A DNA stretch of 64,000 nt, taken from contig NZ_SAIY01000002.1 of the NCBI RefSeq assembly GCF_010560025.1, positions 620,001 through 684,000 on the forward strand. The letters are read 5' to 3'. Each line of letters opens with the position of its first letter. The first letter of the stretch is position 1. Both the position numbers and the translations under genes were made by a program. The DNA comes from Verrucosispora sioxanthis. Its GTDB lineage: Bacteria; Actinomycetota; Actinomycetes; Mycobacteriales; Micromonosporaceae. Below the pieces are notes generated by a model that saw nothing but the letters and a program-made list of their open reading frames with translations, searched no databases and was not told the DNA's origin. This document shows positions 25,509 to 36,488 of the stretch, one piece after another.

Positions 25509-26855
25509 TCACACCTCCTCAGAGTCCTGGCCGGCGGGGGCGTTGGCCGGCTCCCGCTCGGCGACCATGCGCCGGGTACGCGGGCTCGGTGGTACCTGCA
25601 GATCCAGCGGGGGCAGCGGGAAGCTGCCCGGCGGCCGGTTGTCGACCTGCTCGACGAGGGTCGGCTTCGGTGCCGCCTTGCGGCTCGGCCAGAACAGCGC
25701 GGCGAGCAGCACGATGCCGGCCGGGATGCCGATGGCGTACATCCGGCTCTGGGTGTCCCAGTCGTCGATGGTGCGCAGACCGGCCAGGATCACGATCCAG
25801 ACCAGGCTGATCGGGATGAGCACCTTCCAGCCGAAGCGCATCAGCTGGTCGTACCGCAGGCGGGGCAGCGTGCCGCGCAGCCAGACGAAGACGAAGACCA
25901 GCAGGATGACCTTGCCGAAGAACCAGAGCAGCGGCCACCAGCCGGAGTTGGCCCCCGACCACTCGGTGATCGGCCACGGCGCGTGCCAGCCGCCCAGGAA
26001 GAGCGTCACGGTGAAGGCCGACATGGTCACCATCGCGACGTACTCACTGAGCATGATCAGCGCGAACTTGAGCGAGCTGTACTCGGTCATGAAGCCGGCC
26101 ACCAGCTCCGACTCCGCCTCCGGCAGGTCGAACGGCGGCCGGTTGGTCTCGCCGACGATCGAGATGAAGAAGACGATGAAGCTCGGGAAGAGCAGCAGCG
26201 CGTACCAGCCCGGCGTCGGGATGTCGGCGCCGAACAGGGTCAGCTGGGTTCCGTTGCCCTGGGCGGCCACGATCTCACTCGTGGACATCGTGCCGGCGAG
26301 CATGAACACCGCCACGATGGACAGCCCCAGCGCCACCTCGTACGAGATCAGCTGGGCGGCGGACCGCAGTCCGCCGAGCAGCGGGTAGGTCGAGCCGGAC
26401 GCCCAGCCGGCGAGCACGATGCCGTAGACCGCCATCGACGAGAGAGCGAGCACCACGAGCACCGCGACCGGCACGTCGGTGACCTGCAACGGCGTCTGGT
26501 GGCCGAAGATGCTCACCATCGGGCCGAACGGGATCACCGACAGCGCGGTGACCGCGCAGATCACCGAGATGGCCGGGGCGAAGAAGTAGATGACCTTGTC
26601 CGCCGACTTCGGGAGGATGTCCTCCTTGAAGGCCATCTTCAGGCCGTCGGCCAGCGTCTGGAGCAGACCGAACGGGCCGAGCTGGTTGGGGCCGGGCCGC
26701 ACCGCCATCCGCCCCACCACCCGCCGCTCGAACCAGACACCGAGCAGGGTGCCGAGCAGCGCGACGACGAAGGCGAAGACAATCTTGCCGAGGATCAGCC
26801 ACCACGGGTCGTGGCCGAAGTCGCTCAGCGACGGCGCCTGGGCGAGCGGGTTCAT
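25509..26855 (-). CDS. nuoH: NADH-quinone oxidoreductase subunit H
   Basis: A 448-residue membrane subunit that builds the quinone chamber with NuoB and NuoD. Characteristic sequence: [121 protein letters not shown] Pro-rich cytoplasmic C-terminal tail of ~60 residues follows the last helix. Start ATG overlaps the nuoG stop by 4 bp (26852-26855). Confidence 0.95.
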   Translation of the reverse strand: MNPLAQAPSLSDFGHDPWWLILGKIVFAFVVALLGTLLGVWFERRVVGRMAVRPGPNQLGPFGLLQTLADGLKMAFKEDILPKSADKVIYFFAPAISVICAVTALSVIPFGPMVSIFGHQTPLQVTDVPVAVLVVLALSSMAVYGIVLAGWASGSTYPLLGGLRSAAQLISYEVALGLSIVAVFMLAGTMSTSEIVAAQGNGTQLTLFGADIPTPGWYALLLFPSFIVFFISIVGETNRPPFDLPEAESELVAGFMTEYSSLKFALIMLSEYVAMVTMSAFTVTLFLGGWHAPWPITEWSGANSGWWPLLWFFGKVILLVFVFVWLRGTLPRLRYDQLMRFGWKVLIPISLVWIVILAGLRTIDDWDTQSRMYAIGIPAGIVLLAALFWPSRKAAPKPTLVEQVDNRPPGSFPLPPLDLQVPPSPRTRRMVAEREPANAPAGQDSEEV

Positions 26856-29347
26856 GCGACACCCCCGGAGGAGTTGAGGAGCGGGCCCGGACGGCCGGCC
26901 GCGTCGGCGGCGACCGGCTCGGTCGTGCCGGGCGCGGAGATCCGCACCACCGCGCCGGAGGTCGCGCCCAGGCTGCGCCGCACGGTCGAGCCGGGCGAGT
27001 TGGTGGGTAGCCAGACCACGCCGTCCGGCATCTCGGTGATCGCCGCCGGCAGGGTGAGCGCACCCCGGTCGGTGCCCACCGTGACCGGGTCGCCGTCGGC
27101 GACGCCGAGCGCCTCCGCGCTGCCCTTGCCCAGGCGGACCACCGGCGGCCGGGCGGTGCCACCCAGGTGCTCGTCGCCGTCGGTGAGGCTGCCCAGGTCG
27201 ACCAGCTGATGCCAGGTCGCCAGCACCGCCTCGCCCGCACCCGGCTGCGGCACCGACCCCGGCCGCACCGTGGGAGCGTCCGGGCGGCTCACCCGGGTCG
27301 CCGGCAGGCCGCCCAGTTCACGCCGGACGGTCAGCACGTCCCCGGTACCCAGCCGCACGTCGAGCTGCGCGGCGAGCGCGTCGAGCACCCGCCCGTCGGT
27401 CATCGCGGCGGTGTTCAACACCGCGTCGAACGGGCGCAGCCGGCCTTCCCAGTCCAGGAAACTGCCGGCCTTCTCGACCACCGGTGCCACCGGGAGGACC
27501 ACGTTCGCCCGGCGGGTGACGGCGCTGGCCCGCAGCTCCAGGCTGACCAGGAACGGCACCGCGTCCAGGGCCTGCTCGGCCAGTCGCGGGTCGGCCAGGT
27601 CCGCCGGATCGACGCCGGCCACCACGAGGGCACCGAGCTGACCCGCGGCGGCGGCGGCGAGGATGCCGTCGGTGTCCCGGCCGGCCTGGCTCGGGATCAC
27701 CCCGGCCGGGATGTCCCAGGCCTCACCCAGCTCGGCGCGGGCGGCCGGCTCGGTGACCAGGCGACCGCCGGGCAGCAGGTTGGGCAGGCAGCCGGTGTCG
27801 ACGGCGCCACGGTCACCCGCGCGTCGCGGCACCCAGGCCAGCTTCGCCCCGGTACGCGCGGCCACCTCGGCGGCGGCGGACAGGCCGCCCGGTACGGTGG
27901 CCAGCCGCTCGCCGACGATCAGGATCGCCCCTTCGGCGCTGAGCGCCTCGGCGACGGTGGCGTGCTCGGCGAGCACCCCGGCCTCCTCGCCCGGCACCAC
28001 CCGGGCCAGCTTGGCGCCGAGCTTCTCCAGGCCACGGGTGGCGAACGGGGCGATCGCGTACACCTTCAGCTTGTTCTTCAGGTACGCCTTGCGCAGCCGC
28101 AGGAAGAGGATCGGGCACTCCTCCTCCGGCTCCAGGCCGACCAGCACCACTGCCGGTGCGTTCTCGACGTCGGTGTAGGTGACGTCGGTGCTGCCGGCGA
28201 CCGTACTGGCCAGGAAGTCGGCCTCCTCGCGGGAGACCGGGCGGGCCCGGAAGTCGATGTCGTTGGTGTGCAGCGCGACCCGGGCGAACTTGGCGTACGC
28301 GTACGCGTCCTCCACGGTCAGTCGACCACCGGTGAGCACGCCGGCGCCCTGGCCGGTGTCCCGGGCGGCCCGCAGCCCCTCGGCGGCCACGCTGAGCGCC
28401 TCGCTCCAGGACGCCTCCCGCAGCTCGCCGGTGTGCTCGTCGCGGACCAGCGGGGTGGTGAGCCGGTCGACGGCGCGGGCGTACTGGAAGCCCCACCGCC
28501 CCTTGTCGCAGTTCCACTCCTCGTTGACCTGCGGGTCGTCCCCGGCCAGCCGGCGCTGCACCTTGCCTCGACGCCAGTCGGTGCGCTGGGCACAGCCCGC
28601 CGAGCAGTGCTCGCAGACGCTCGGGCTGGAGACCAGGTCGAACGGCCGGGCGCGGAAGCGGTACTGGGTACCGGTGAGCGCGCCGACCGGGCAGATCTGC
28701 ACGGTGTTACCGGAGAAGTACGAGTTGAACGGGACGTCGCCGTCCTCGCCCTCGGTGCCGTAGTCCTCGTCCCGGTAGATGTTGATCTCCTCGGCGGAGG
28801 AGCGGTTCATCAGGTCGATGAACTTGTCACCCGCGATCTCCTCGGAGAAGCGGGTGCACCGCTGGCAGAGCACGCACCGCTCCCGGTCGAGCAGCACCTG
28901 GGTGCTGATCGGCAGCGGCTTCGGATACTCCCGCTTGTGCTCGTGGAACCGCGAGTCGGTGCGACCGGTCGACATCGCCTGATTCTGCAGTGGGCACTCG
29001 CCGCCCTTGTCGCACATCGGGCAGTCGAGCGGGTGGTTGACCAGCAGCAGCTCCATGATCCCCTCCTGCGCCTTCTTGGCGACCGGAGAGGTGAGCTGGG
29101 TACGGACCACCATGCCGTCGGCGACGGTCTGGGTGCAGGAGGCGACGGGCTTGCGCTGCCCCTCCACCTCCACCAGGCACTGCCGGCAGGCACCGGCCGG
29201 GGCCAGCAGCGGGTGGTCGCAGAACCGGGGGATCTCGGTGCCCATCTGCTCGGCGACCCGGATCAGCAGCGCCCCCTTCGGGGCGGTGACCTCGACGCCG
29301 TCGATGGTGAGGGTGACCGTCTCGGTCGGCTTGGCAACGTCCGTCAC
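26852..29347 (-). CDS. nuoG: NADH-quinone oxidoreductase subunit G
   Basis: An 831-residue large peripheral-arm subunit carrying several Fe-S clusters. The N-terminal 2Fe-2S ferredoxin-like domain has Cys43, Cys54, Cys57 and Cys71 ([31 protein letters not shown]). It is followed by [37 protein letters not shown] and the molybdopterin-like domain entrance [20 protein letters not shown]. The long C-terminal half is of molybdopterin-oxidoreductase fold without cofactor function. The GTG start at 29347 is separated from the nuoF stop by one copy of the junction repeat, whose last bases GAAAGG sit upstream of the start. Confidence 0.95.
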   Translation of the reverse strand: MTDVAKPTETVTLTIDGVEVTAPKGALLIRVAEQMGTEIPRFCDHPLLAPAGACRQCLVEVEGQRKPVASCTQTVADGMVVRTQLTSPVAKKAQEGIMELLLVNHPLDCPMCDKGGECPLQNQAMSTGRTDSRFHEHKREYPKPLPISTQVLLDRERCVLCQRCTRFSEEIAGDKFIDLMNRSSAEEINIYRDEDYGTEGEDGDVPFNSYFSGNTVQICPVGALTGTQYRFRARPFDLVSSPSVCEHCSAGCAQRTDWRRGKVQRRLAGDDPQVNEEWNCDKGRWGFQYARAVDRLTTPLVRDEHTGELREASWSEALSVAAEGLRAARDTGQGAGVLTGGRLTVEDAYAYAKFARVALHTNDIDFRARPVSREEADFLASTVAGSTDVTYTDVENAPAVVLVGLEPEEECPILFLRLRKAYLKNKLKVYAIAPFATRGLEKLGAKLARVVPGEEAGVLAEHATVAEALSAEGAILIVGERLATVPGGLSAAAEVAARTGAKLAWVPRRAGDRGAVDTGCLPNLLPGGRLVTEPAARAELGEAWDIPAGVIPSQAGRDTDGILAAAAAGQLGALVVAGVDPADLADPRLAEQALDAVPFLVSLELRASAVTRRANVVLPVAPVVEKAGSFLDWEGRLRPFDAVLNTAAMTDGRVLDALAAQLDVRLGTGDVLTVRRELGGLPATRVSRPDAPTVRPGSVPQPGAGEAVLATWHQLVDLGSLTDGDEHLGGTARPPVVRLGKGSAEALGVADGDPVTVGTDRGALTLPAAITEMPDGVVWLPTNSPGSTVRRSLGATSGAVVRISAPGTTEPVAADAAGRPGPLLNSSGGVA

Positions 29348-29355
29348 AGTGCTCG

Positions 29356-29405
29356 CCTTTCGCTCGCGGCTGCGGGGCTCGCTCCGCTCACTCCTCGCAC
29401 TCGCA
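29356..29405 (-). repeat. Junction repeat between nuoF and nuoG
   Basis: On the minus strand it reads GCGAGTGCGAGGAGTGAG, then CGGAGCGAGCCCCGCAGC and CGCGAGCGAAAGG: a variant of the nuoM/nuoN element. It fills the whole gap from the nuoF stop to a few bases before the nuoG GTG. Confidence 0.8.
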
Positions 29406-30722
29406 TCAGTGGGCTCCCACCAACTGCTTGTCGGACAACTTCGGCGCGGTCCGTCCCTCGATGTAGTCGAGGTAGTCCTGCTTGAAGTACTTCAGCGACG
29501 AGGTCACCGGGCTGGTGGCGCCGTCACCCAGACCGCAGAACGAGCGGCCGAGGATGTTGTCGCAGGTGTCGAGCAGGGTGTCCAGGTCGTCCTGGGTGCC
29601 CTGGCCGGCCAGGATGCGCCGGTAGACCCGCACCATCCAGTAGTTGCCCTCCCGGCACGGGGTGCACTTGCCGCACGACTCGTGGTGGTAGAACTCCAGC
29701 CACCGGTAGGTCGCGTAGACCGGGCAGTCCTGGTCGGAGAAGATCTGCGTGGCCGTGGTGCCGAGGATCGAGCCGGCCGCGGCCACCCCCTCGAAGTCCA
29801 GCGGCACGTCCAGGTGCTCGGCGGTGAGCAGTGGGGTCGACGACCCGCCCGGGGTCCAGAACTTCAGGTTGTGGCCCGGCTGCATTCCGCCGGCCAGCTC
29901 GATCAGCTCGCGCAGCGTGATGCCGAGGCCGCACTCGTACTGACCGGGGTTGGCGATCCGGCCGGAGAGCGAGTAGATCATCGGGCCGGCGGACTTCTCC
30001 GTGCCCATCGACTTCCACCAGTCCGCGCCGCCCAGCACGATGTACGGCACGCTGGCGATGGTGCCGACGTTGTTGACCACGGTGGGGCTCGCGTACAGGC
30101 CGTGGGTGGCCGGGAACGGCGGGCGCAGCCGGGGCTGGCCCCGGAAGCCCTCCAGGGAGTCCAGCAGCGCCGTCTCCTCACCGCAGATGTACGCGCCGGC
30201 ACCCGAGTGCACCACCAGGTCCAGGTCGAATCCCGAGCCGAGAATGTCGCGGCCCAGGTAACCCTTGGCGTACGCCTCGTTCACCGCGTTGCGCAGCCGG
30301 CGGGCGGCGTGCACGGCCTCGCCCCGGATGTAGATGTAGGCCCGGTTGGCCCGGATCGCGTACGAGGCGATGATGACGCCCTCGACGAGCGAGTGCGGGT
30401 CGTGGGTCATCAGCGGCAGGTCCTTGCAGGTGCCGGGCTCGCCCTCATCGGCGTTGACCACGAGGTAGTGCGGCTTGCCGTCACCCTGCGGAATGAAGCC
30501 CCACTTGAGACCGGTGGGGAAGCCGGCGCCGCCGCGACCGCGCAGCCCGGAGTCCTTCACCAGCTGGATCAGGTCGTCCGGGTGCGCCTTGATCGCCTTA
30601 CGCAGCGCCGCGTAGCCGTCCAGCTTCTCGTAGGTGTCGATCCGCCAGGCGTCCGGAGACAGCCAGCGCTTGGTCAGCACGGGCGTCAACTTGGCCAGGG
30701 TCTGCGGCGCGGGCGTGGTCAC
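29406..30722 (-). CDS. nuoF: NADH-quinone oxidoreductase subunit F
   Basis: A 438-residue NADH-binding, FMN-containing entry subunit with one 4Fe-4S cluster. Glycine-rich nucleotide-binding sequence: [25 protein letters not shown] contacts are [16 protein letters not shown] and [19 protein letters not shown]. The cluster motif is [16 protein letters not shown], with a distal Cys in [12 protein letters not shown]. The GTG start at 30722 overlaps the nuoE stop by 4 bp. Length and motifs are standard for Gram-positive NuoF. Confidence 0.95.
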   Translation of the reverse strand: MTTPAPQTLAKLTPVLTKRWLSPDAWRIDTYEKLDGYAALRKAIKAHPDDLIQLVKDSGLRGRGGAGFPTGLKWGFIPQGDGKPHYLVVNADEGEPGTCKDLPLMTHDPHSLVEGVIIASYAIRANRAYIYIRGEAVHAARRLRNAVNEAYAKGYLGRDILGSGFDLDLVVHSGAGAYICGEETALLDSLEGFRGQPRLRPPFPATHGLYASPTVVNNVGTIASVPYIVLGGADWWKSMGTEKSAGPMIYSLSGRIANPGQYECGLGITLRELIELAGGMQPGHNLKFWTPGGSSTPLLTAEHLDVPLDFEGVAAAGSILGTTATQIFSDQDCPVYATYRWLEFYHHESCGKCTPCREGNYWMVRVYRRILAGQGTQDDLDTLLDTCDNILGRSFCGLGDGATSPVTSSLKYFKQDYLDYIEGRTAPKLSDKQLVGAH

Positions 30723-31758
30723 TTCTGAGCCCCCTTGTCGTGTGCGGAACCCTGGCCACCGCCGTTGGATTCCGCTTCCCTGAGGTTGCGCTCCTGCGCC
30801 CCGGTGTCGTCACCGGCCGGCTTGCCGTCGCCCGCCGGCCTGTTGGCCGCCGCCCCCGCGGCCTCCGCGGCCCGGGCGTCGCCCGCCGCGGGCGGCTGCC
30901 CGTCGACGGGGCCTTGGTGCCGGGCGCGTCCGGGACGGCGGTCTTCGCGTCCGGCTGCCGGGTCTCGGCGGTACGCACCTGCGGCGACTTGCGGTCCGGC
31001 GCCGGAACGTCGGGTGCGGTGCTGCCGGTCGGTGCGGCCTTCGCCGGGGTGGCCGGTGCCGGCTTGTCGCCCGCCTTGCCGCTGCGGATCGGGGTGTTCG
31101 GGTCGAAGCCCGGTGCCGAGATGCCGTGCTGCTGGGCCAGCCGCAGACCGCGCAGTGTCGGCTCGCCCGGCACCCCGTCGGCGACGGCACCCTCCCGCTC
31201 GTCGGCGAAGCCGGCGAGCTGGACCGCCATCTCCTTCAGGGTGCAGAGGCGGGCACCACGGCTCGGCGTGGGCCGGCCACCGGCGCGCAGCTCGTCGACC
31301 ACCCCGACCGCGGTCTGCGGGTCGACGCCGTCGAAGAAGTCGTAGTTGACGGTCATCACCGGGCCGTAGTCGCAGGCGGCCAGACACTCGGCGTGTTCCA
31401 GGGTGACCTTGCCGTCGGCGGTGGTCTCGTCGTGCCCGACACCCAGGTGCTCGGCGAGGGTGTCGTAGACCTCCTGGCCACCGAGCACGTTGCACATGGT
31501 GTTGGTGCAGACGCTGACCAGCCAGTCGCCGGTCGGCCGACGCTTGTACATGGTGTAGAAGCTGGCCACCGCACCGACCTGGGCCTTGTTGAGGCCGAGC
31601 ACCTCGGCGCAGAACGCCACGCCGGCCGGGGAGACGTAGCCCTCCTCGGCCTGCACCAGGTGCAGCAGCGGCAACAGGGCCGAGCGGGACCGGTCCGCCG
31701 GGTAGCGGGCGATGATCTCCCGTGCCCTGGTCCGCGTCTCGTCAGTGAAGACAGTCAT
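30719..31758 (-). CDS. nuoE: NADH-quinone oxidoreductase subunit E with long tail (frameshifted)
   Basis: The 2Fe-2S subunit next to NuoF. The thioredoxin-like core is residues 1-~165, with ligands Cys84, Cys89, Cys125 and Cys129 (VCTNTMCNV and CLAACDYGP). After the core comes an unusual ~180-residue low-complexity tail rich in Ala/Pro/Thr/Gly/Lys. Near 30906-30911 a CCCC/GGGG run seems to lack one base. Restoring it gives GTKAP-VDGQPPAAGDARAAE, then a natural end (RNLREAESNGGGQGSAHDKG) whose TGA overlaps the nuoF start. Without it, the frame runs nonsensically into nuoF. E. coli NuoE has only 166 residues, so the tail is a lineage-specific addition of unknown role. Confidence 0.85.
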
Positions 31759-31764
31759 CAGCGT

Positions 31765-31871
31765 CGCCTTCCGTTCGCGACTGCACCGGCGTCTGCCCGC
31801 GACTGCGGGGCTCGCTCCGCTCTCTCCTCGCGCGGGCGGATGGGGCTCGCAAGCTCACTCCTCGCGCTCAC
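31765..31871 (-). repeat. Composite junction repeat between nuoD and nuoE
   Basis: On the minus strand it starts GTGAGCGCGAGGAGTGAG, where TGA is the nuoD stop. A partial unit, then a second unit (GCGCGAGGAGAGAGCGGAGC, GAGCCCCGCAGTCGCGGG), and the usual end TCGCGAACGGAAGG follow, just before the nuoE ATG. It looks like two or three overlapping copies with deletions. Confidence 0.8.
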
Positions 31872-33193
31872 CGGTCACACCCACCCATCACCGGGTCCAG
31901 CGAGGCGCCGCCGGCGATCACGTCGGCGATCAGGCCACCCTCGGCCATCGCCGGCAGGGCCTGGAGGTTGACGAAACTCGGCTCCCGGTAGTGCACCCGG
32001 TACGGCCGGGTCCCGCCGTCGGAGACCGCGTGCACGCCCAGCTCGCCACGCGGCGACTCGACCGCGACGTACACCTGACCCGGCGGCACCCGGAAGCCCT
32101 CCGTCACCAACTTGAAGTGGTGGATCAGGGACTCCATCGACTGGCCCATAATTTTCGCGACGTGCTCCAGCGAGTTGCCCATGCCGTCGACGCCGATGGC
32201 CAGCTGCGCCGGCCAGGCGATCTTCTTGTCGGCCACCATCACCGGCCCGGGCTTGAGCCGGTCCAGCGCCTGCTCGACAAGCTTCAACGACTCGCGGATC
32301 TCGGCCAGCCGGACCAGATAACGGCCCCAGACGTCGCCGTCGGGGTGGGTCGGCACATCGAACTCGTACGTCTCGTAGCCGCAGTACGGCATGGTCTTGC
32401 GCAGGTCCCAGGCCAGGCCGGCGGAGCGGAGCACCGGGCCGGTGACACCGAGCGCCAGGCAGCCGGTCACGTCGAGCACCGCCACGTTCTGCGTCCGCTC
32501 CAGCCAGATCGGCTGGCCGGAGAGCAGGTCCTCGTACTCCTTGAGGCGCTTCGGCATCAGCGTGAGGAAGTCGCGGATCTTGACGATCGCCTCGTCCGGC
32601 ACGTCCTGGGCGACACCGCCCGGCCGGACGTACGCGTGGTTCATCCGCAGCCCGGTGATCAGCTCGAAGATCTCCAGGATGTACTCGCGCTCCCGGAAGC
32701 CGTAGAGCATCATGTTGATCGCGCCGAGCTCCATCGCCGTGGTGGCCACCCAGACCAGGTGCGAGGAGATCCGGTTCAGCTCCATCATGAGCACCCGGAT
32801 GGTGGTGGCCCGCTCGGTGATCTGCTCCTCGATACCGAGCAGCTTCTCGACGGCCAGCGAGTACGCCGTCTCGTTGAAGATCGGCGAGAGGTAGTCCATC
32901 CGGGTCACGAACGTCGAACCCTGGACCCAGTTGCGGTACTCCAGGTTCTTCTCGATGCCGGTGTGCAGGTAGCCGACGACCGAGCGGGCCTCCCGGACCG
33001 TCTCGCCCTCCAGCTCCAGGATCAGCCGGAGCACGCCGTGCGTGGACGGGTGCTGCGGGCCCATGTTGACGACGATGCGACCCTCGTTGATCGGGTCGAC
33101 CCCCGACACCACGTCGTCCCAGTCCCCGCCGGTGACGTTGAAGACGCGGCCCTCAGTGGTCTCGCGTTCGGTGGCGTAGTTGGACGCGGTCAT
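31868..33193 (-). CDS. nuoD: NADH-quinone oxidoreductase subunit D
   Basis: A 441-residue, 49-kDa-type subunit that lines the quinone-reduction site with NuoB. Signatures: [20 protein letters not shown] with the quinone-site His, [94 protein letters not shown], and a C-terminus with [20 protein letters not shown] followed by DPVMGGCDR. Start ATG overlaps the nuoC stop by 4 bp; the stop lies inside the junction repeat. Confidence 0.95.
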   Translation of the reverse strand: MTASNYATERETTEGRVFNVTGGDWDDVVSGVDPINEGRIVVNMGPQHPSTHGVLRLILELEGETVREARSVVGYLHTGIEKNLEYRNWVQGSTFVTRMDYLSPIFNETAYSLAVEKLLGIEEQITERATTIRVLMMELNRISSHLVWVATTAMELGAINMMLYGFREREYILEIFELITGLRMNHAYVRPGGVAQDVPDEAIVKIRDFLTLMPKRLKEYEDLLSGQPIWLERTQNVAVLDVTGCLALGVTGPVLRSAGLAWDLRKTMPYCGYETYEFDVPTHPDGDVWGRYLVRLAEIRESLKLVEQALDRLKPGPVMVADKKIAWPAQLAIGVDGMGNSLEHVAKIMGQSMESLIHHFKLVTEGFRVPPGQVYVAVESPRGELGVHAVSDGGTRPYRVHYREPSFVNLQALPAMAEGGLIADVIAGGASLDPVMGGCDR

Positions 33194-33921
33194 TGGTAAG
33201 ACCTCCGCTTGTCGGGCGGCGGGATCTCGGCGCCCTTGTACTCCACGGGCACGCCGCCGAGGGGGTAGTCCTTGCGCTGCGGGTGACCCTCCCAGTCGTC
33301 CGGCATGAGGATCCGGGTCAGCGCCGGGTGGCCGTCGAAGATGACGCCGAACATGTCGTACGTCTCCCGCTCCTGCCAGTCAGCGGTGGGGTAGACCGCG
33401 GTGACGCTGGGCAGGTGTGGTTCCTCGGCGCTGACGGCGGCCTCCAGCCGGACCTGCCGACGGTAGGTCATCGAGGTGAGCTGGTAGACGACGTGCAGTC
33501 GGCGGGCGTCGGCACCCAGGTAGTCCACGCCGGACACCGACGAGCACAGCTCGAAGCGCAGCGCCGGATCGTCCCGCATCACCTGGCAGACCTCGGCGAT
33601 CCGCTCGGGGCGGATGTGCAGGGTCAGCTCGCCCCGGTCGACCACGACCTTCTCGATCGCCTCGCCGAACGCCGGGTACGCCTCCTCCAGCGCGTCCCGG
33701 ACCTCGTCGAAGTAGCCGCCGTACGGCCGCGGTGAATCCTCGACCGTGCGGTGCGGCCGGACCAGTCCGCCGAACCCGGAGACGTCGCCACTGCCCTGGT
33801 TGCCGAACATGCCCCGGCCGGCCGGCGCGGCCGGCGGGAACTCGGCCGGTGCGCCACTCGTCGCTCCGGCCGGCGTCACCGGGACCGGCACGCCGCCGGT
33901 GCTGGGCTTGTCGTCAGTCAC
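33190..33921 (-). CDS. nuoC: NADH-quinone oxidoreductase subunit C
   Basis: 243 residues from the GTG at 33921, which overlaps the nuoB stop (AAGTGAC). The 30-kDa-subunit domain occupies the second half: [121 protein letters not shown] ~60-residue Pro/Ala/Gly-rich extension precedes it, as in other actinobacterial NuoC. It forms the connection between the NADH module and NuoD/NuoB. Confidence 0.95.
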   Translation of the reverse strand: MTDDKPSTGGVPVPVTPAGATSGAPAEFPPAAPAGRGMFGNQGSGDVSGFGGLVRPHRTVEDSPRPYGGYFDEVRDALEEAYPAFGEAIEKVVVDRGELTLHIRPERIAEVCQVMRDDPALRFELCSSVSGVDYLGADARRLHVVYQLTSMTYRRQVRLEAAVSAEEPHLPSVTAVYPTADWQERETYDMFGVIFDGHPALTRILMPDDWEGHPQRKDYPLGGVPVEYKGAEIPPPDKRRSYQ

Positions 33922-34595
33922 TTGATCCCCCGGTACGGCTGGAGGTGGTTCTGGGCCTTCATCCAGTTCTCGATCCGCAGCTGCTCCTCGCGGCCCTCGC
34001 GGACGGCCTTCGTCCACTCGGCCCGCCGGGCCTTGTCGCTGCGGTACGACGACGGCATCGAGCCGTACGGCACCACCGGCACGTCACCGCGTGCCTCGCG
34101 GGCGGCAAGCATCTTGCGACCGTTCGGGCCGAGTGGCTCGTGGCCGATCTTCTCGCGCAGCTTGAGGATCGCGTCGATCAGCATCTCCGGCCGGGGCGGG
34201 CAGCCCGGGAGGTACATGTCGACCGGTACGACGTGGTCGACGCCCTGCACGATGGCGTAGTTGTTGAACATGCCGCCGCTGCTGGCGCAGACGCCCATGG
34301 AGAGCACCCAGCGAGGCTCCGCCATCTGGTCGTAGATCTGGCGCAGCACCGGGGCCATCTTCTGGCTCACCCGGCCGGCGACGATCATCAGGTCCGCCTG
34401 CCGGGGCGAGGCCCGGAAGACCTCCATGCCCCAACGGCCCATGTCGTAGTGCGGACCACCGGCGGCCATCATCTCGATCGCGCAGCAGGCCAGGCCGAAC
34501 GTGGCGCCCCAGACCGACGACTTGCGCGACCAGTTGACCAGCTTCTCCACCGAGGTGAGCAGGACGCCGGCGGGGAGTTTCTCCTCGATACCCAT
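33918..34595 (-). CDS. nuoB: NADH-quinone oxidoreductase subunit B
   Basis: 225 residues from the ATG at 34595. It holds cluster N2, the last Fe-S centre before quinone. Ligands are visible as the tandem cysteines in [11 protein letters not shown], then [20 protein letters not shown] and [19 protein letters not shown]. The C-terminal extension ([20 protein letters not shown] onward) is longer than in E. coli. Ends in a 4-bp overlap with nuoC; begins 13 nt after nuoA. Confidence 0.95.
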   Translation of the reverse strand: MGIEEKLPAGVLLTSVEKLVNWSRKSSVWGATFGLACCAIEMMAAGGPHYDMGRWGMEVFRASPRQADLMIVAGRVSQKMAPVLRQIYDQMAEPRWVLSMGVCASSGGMFNNYAIVQGVDHVVPVDMYLPGCPPRPEMLIDAILKLREKIGHEPLGPNGRKMLAAREARGDVPVVPYGSMPSSYRSDKARRAEWTKAVREGREEQLRIENWMKAQNHLQPYRGIK

Positions 34596-34608
34596 AGCGG
34601 TTCCTCCC

Positions 34609-34974
34609 TCAGTCCCAGTCCAGGCCGCCGCGTCGCCACTCGTAGGCGTACGCGACGAAGACGGCACCGATGAACACCAACATGGCGACGAACCCGAAGA
34701 CCGGCAGGATGTCGAAGGAGACAGCCCACGGGTACAGGAAGATCATCTCCACGTCGAAGACGATGAAGAGCATCGCCGTCAGGTAGAACTTGACCGGAAA
34801 CCGGCTACCGCCGATCGGCTGCGGGCTAGGCTCGATCCCACACTCGTAGGCTTCCAGCTTGGCCTTGTTGTAGCGGTGGGGGCCGGCGAACCGGGCGGCG
34901 GCTATCGAGAACAGCGCGAAACCCGCGGCGAGGGCGAACAGCCCGATGATGGGTACGTAAGGCGAGAGCGACAT
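34609..34974 (-). CDS. nuoA: NADH-quinone oxidoreductase subunit A
   Basis: 121 residues with three transmembrane helices. The conserved loop [20 protein letters not shown], including the quinone-cavity Cys, is followed by [20 protein letters not shown] with the conserved Asp/Glu pair. It is the first gene of the nuo operon. AGGAGAAGAA directly precedes the ATG. Upstream (34975-35034) is less GC-rich and should hold the operon promoter; a hairpin at 35035-35062 separates it from the reductase gene. Confidence 0.95.
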   Translation of the reverse strand: MSLSPYVPIIGLFALAAGFALFSIAAARFAGPHRYNKAKLEAYECGIEPSPQPIGGSRFPVKFYLTAMLFIVFDVEMIFLYPWAVSFDILPVFGFVAMLVFIGAVFVAYAYEWRRGGLDWD

Positions 34975-35034
34975 TTCTTCTCCTGCTCGTCCTTCCCTGC
35001 CCTCGGTGGTTGGCGAAATTCACACTATTCACAT

Positions 35035-35062
35035 CCCACCCCGCGCCCTTCGGCGGGGGTGG
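35035..35062 (-). terminator. Hairpin after the menaquinone reductase gene
   Basis: CCCACCCCGC (35035-35044) pairs with GCGGGGGTGG (35053-35062) with one bulged base and an 8-nt loop. It starts about 20 nt downstream of the reductase stop and precedes the nuoA upstream region. Confidence 0.5.
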
Positions 35063-35082
35063 ACATTGCCTGCTCCGCGCCC

Positions 35083-36357
35083 CTACACGGCCGGCGCAAC
35101 CCGGGTCATCGCATTGATCACCCGGTCCATCGCGTCACCGCCACGCGGGTCGGTGAGGTTGGCCAGCAGCTTGAGCACGAAGCGCATGAGCGTGGGATGG
35201 GGCATGCCGTGCTTGGTGGCCACCCGCATGATCTCCGGCCGGCCGATCAACTTCACGAAGATCCCGCCCAGCCGGTAGTAGCCGCCGAACCGGGTCTTCA
35301 ACTCCTGCGAGTACGCCATCAGGGCCCGCTCCCGCTCCGCGCCGGCCGGCCGGGCGAGCGCCTGGACCGCGACCTCCGCGGCCAGCTCGCCGGACTCCAT
35401 GGCGTACGCGATGCCCTCTCCGTTGAACGGATTGACCATGCCGCCCGAGTCGCCGACGAGCATGACCCCCCGGGTGTAGTGCGGCACCCGGTTGAACCCC
35501 ATCGGCAGGGCGGCACCGAGGATCGAGCCCTCGGCGTTGGTCTCGTCGGTCATCCCCCACTCCGGCGGCGTGTTGGCCAGCCAGTCGGTGAGCAGCCGCC
35601 GGTAGTTCGTCTTGCCGAAGGCCGAGGACGAGTTGAGGATGCCGAGCCCCACGTTGACCCGGCCGTCACCGAGACCGAAGATCCAGCCGTACCCGGGCAA
35701 CAGTTCGTTCGTGCCCTTGGCCCGCAGTTCCAGCCAGGACTCCAGGTAGTCGTCGTCGTGACGGGCCGCGGAGCGGTAGTAGCGCCGCACGGCGACACCG
35801 ATCGGGCGGTCCTCCCGCTTGGCCAGCCCGAGGGCGAGCGGGAACCGGCCCGAGACGCCGTCCGCGGCCACCACCAGCGGAGCGTGGAAGGTGACGGGTG
35901 CCTTGTCCGGCCCGTCCTCACCCTGCACCCCGATCACCCGGCCGTCGCCGTCGAGCACCGGGCCGATGACGTTCACGCTGGTCCGCAGCTTGGCGCCGGC
36001 CGACACCGCGCGCTGGGCGAGCAGGTCGTCGAAGTCGAGTCGGGTGCGCACCAGACCGTAGTTCGGGAAGCTGGCCAGATCCGGCCAGTCCAGTTCCAGT
36101 CGGACACCGCCGCCGATCACCCGCAGGCCACGGTTGTGCAGCCAGCCGGCCTCCGGGGAGGTGTCCACCCCCATCCGGATCAACTGCCGCACCGCGCGCG
36201 GGGTCAGCCCGTCGCCGCAGACCTTCTCCCGGGGGAACTCGGTCTTCTCCAGCAGCAGCACGCGTACGCCGTGCCGAGCCAGGTGGTACGCGGTCGCCGA
36301 ACCACCGGGACCGGCGCCCACGACGATCACGTCGGCGTCGTTCTCCACCGCGGTCAT
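35083..36357 (-). CDS. menJ: Geranylgeranyl reductase family FAD enzyme (menaquinone reductase, MenJ-like)
   Basis: A 424-residue flavoprotein. The N-terminal dinucleotide fold is VIVVGAGPGGSATAYHLARH, ending in VLLLEKTEFPREKVCGDGLT, the hallmark of the geranylgeranyl reductase family. A second FAD contact, RGVMLVGDSGGMVNPFNGEG, follows. In actinobacteria such enzymes saturate one isoprene unit of the menaquinone tail (MenJ). Position next to nuo, menG and a prenyl synthase supports that substrate over chlorophyll or archaeal lipids. ATG at 36357 follows GGAGGAGG. Its upstream region carries an iron-box-like palindrome (36442-36460) and GTGAA-N4-TTCAC (36382-36395). The symbol is by analogy. 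Confidence 0.8.
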   Translation of the reverse strand: MTAVENDADVIVVGAGPGGSATAYHLARHGVRVLLLEKTEFPREKVCGDGLTPRAVRQLIRMGVDTSPEAGWLHNRGLRVIGGGVRLELDWPDLASFPNYGLVRTRLDFDDLLAQRAVSAGAKLRTSVNVIGPVLDGDGRVIGVQGEDGPDKAPVTFHAPLVVAADGVSGRFPLALGLAKREDRPIGVAVRRYYRSAARHDDDYLESWLELRAKGTNELLPGYGWIFGLGDGRVNVGLGILNSSSAFGKTNYRRLLTDWLANTPPEWGMTDETNAEGSILGAALPMGFNRVPHYTRGVMLVGDSGGMVNPFNGEGIAYAMESGELAAEVAVQALARPAGAERERALMAYSQELKTRFGGYYRLGGIFVKLIGRPEIMRVATKHGMPHPTLMRFVLKLLANLTDPRGGDAMDRVINAMTRVAPAV

Positions 36358-36381
36358 TAGCGCCTCCTCCCCGCCCTGCTC

Positions 36382-36395
36382 GTGAAATGCTTCAC
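36382..36395. promoter_or_regulatory. Small palindrome in the reductase leader
   Basis: GTGAAATGCTTCAC has 5-bp arms (GTGAA/TTCAC) around 4 bases and lies 25 nt upstream of the reductase start. It may be a regulator site or a leader hairpin; no specific protein is implied. Confidence 0.3.
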
Positions 36396-36441
36396 AAGCC
36401 AGCGGGGTCGAGTCTATGACCGGCGCCGTAAGCTCGCCTTG

Positions 36442-36460
36442 TTAGGTAGGCCTAACCTGC
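36442..36460. promoter_or_regulatory. Iron-box-like (DtxR/IdeR/DmdR) operator
   Basis: TTAGGTAGGCCTAACCTGC agrees at 16 of 19 positions with the DtxR-family consensus TWAGGTWAGSCTWACCTWA, counting degenerate positions as matches. It lies 85-103 nt upstream of the menaquinone reductase start, after the stop of the preceding small gene. Iron-responsive control of the reductase is inferred. Confidence 0.5.
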
Positions 36461-36488
36461 TGGAACGATCTGGGGGCCGGCAGCCCCC

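Noticed and set aside
27167..29485. 772-codon plus-strand open frame opposite nuoG
   Set aside because: Translation lacks domain-like sequence, while the minus strand encodes a complete NuoG with all cysteine motifs.
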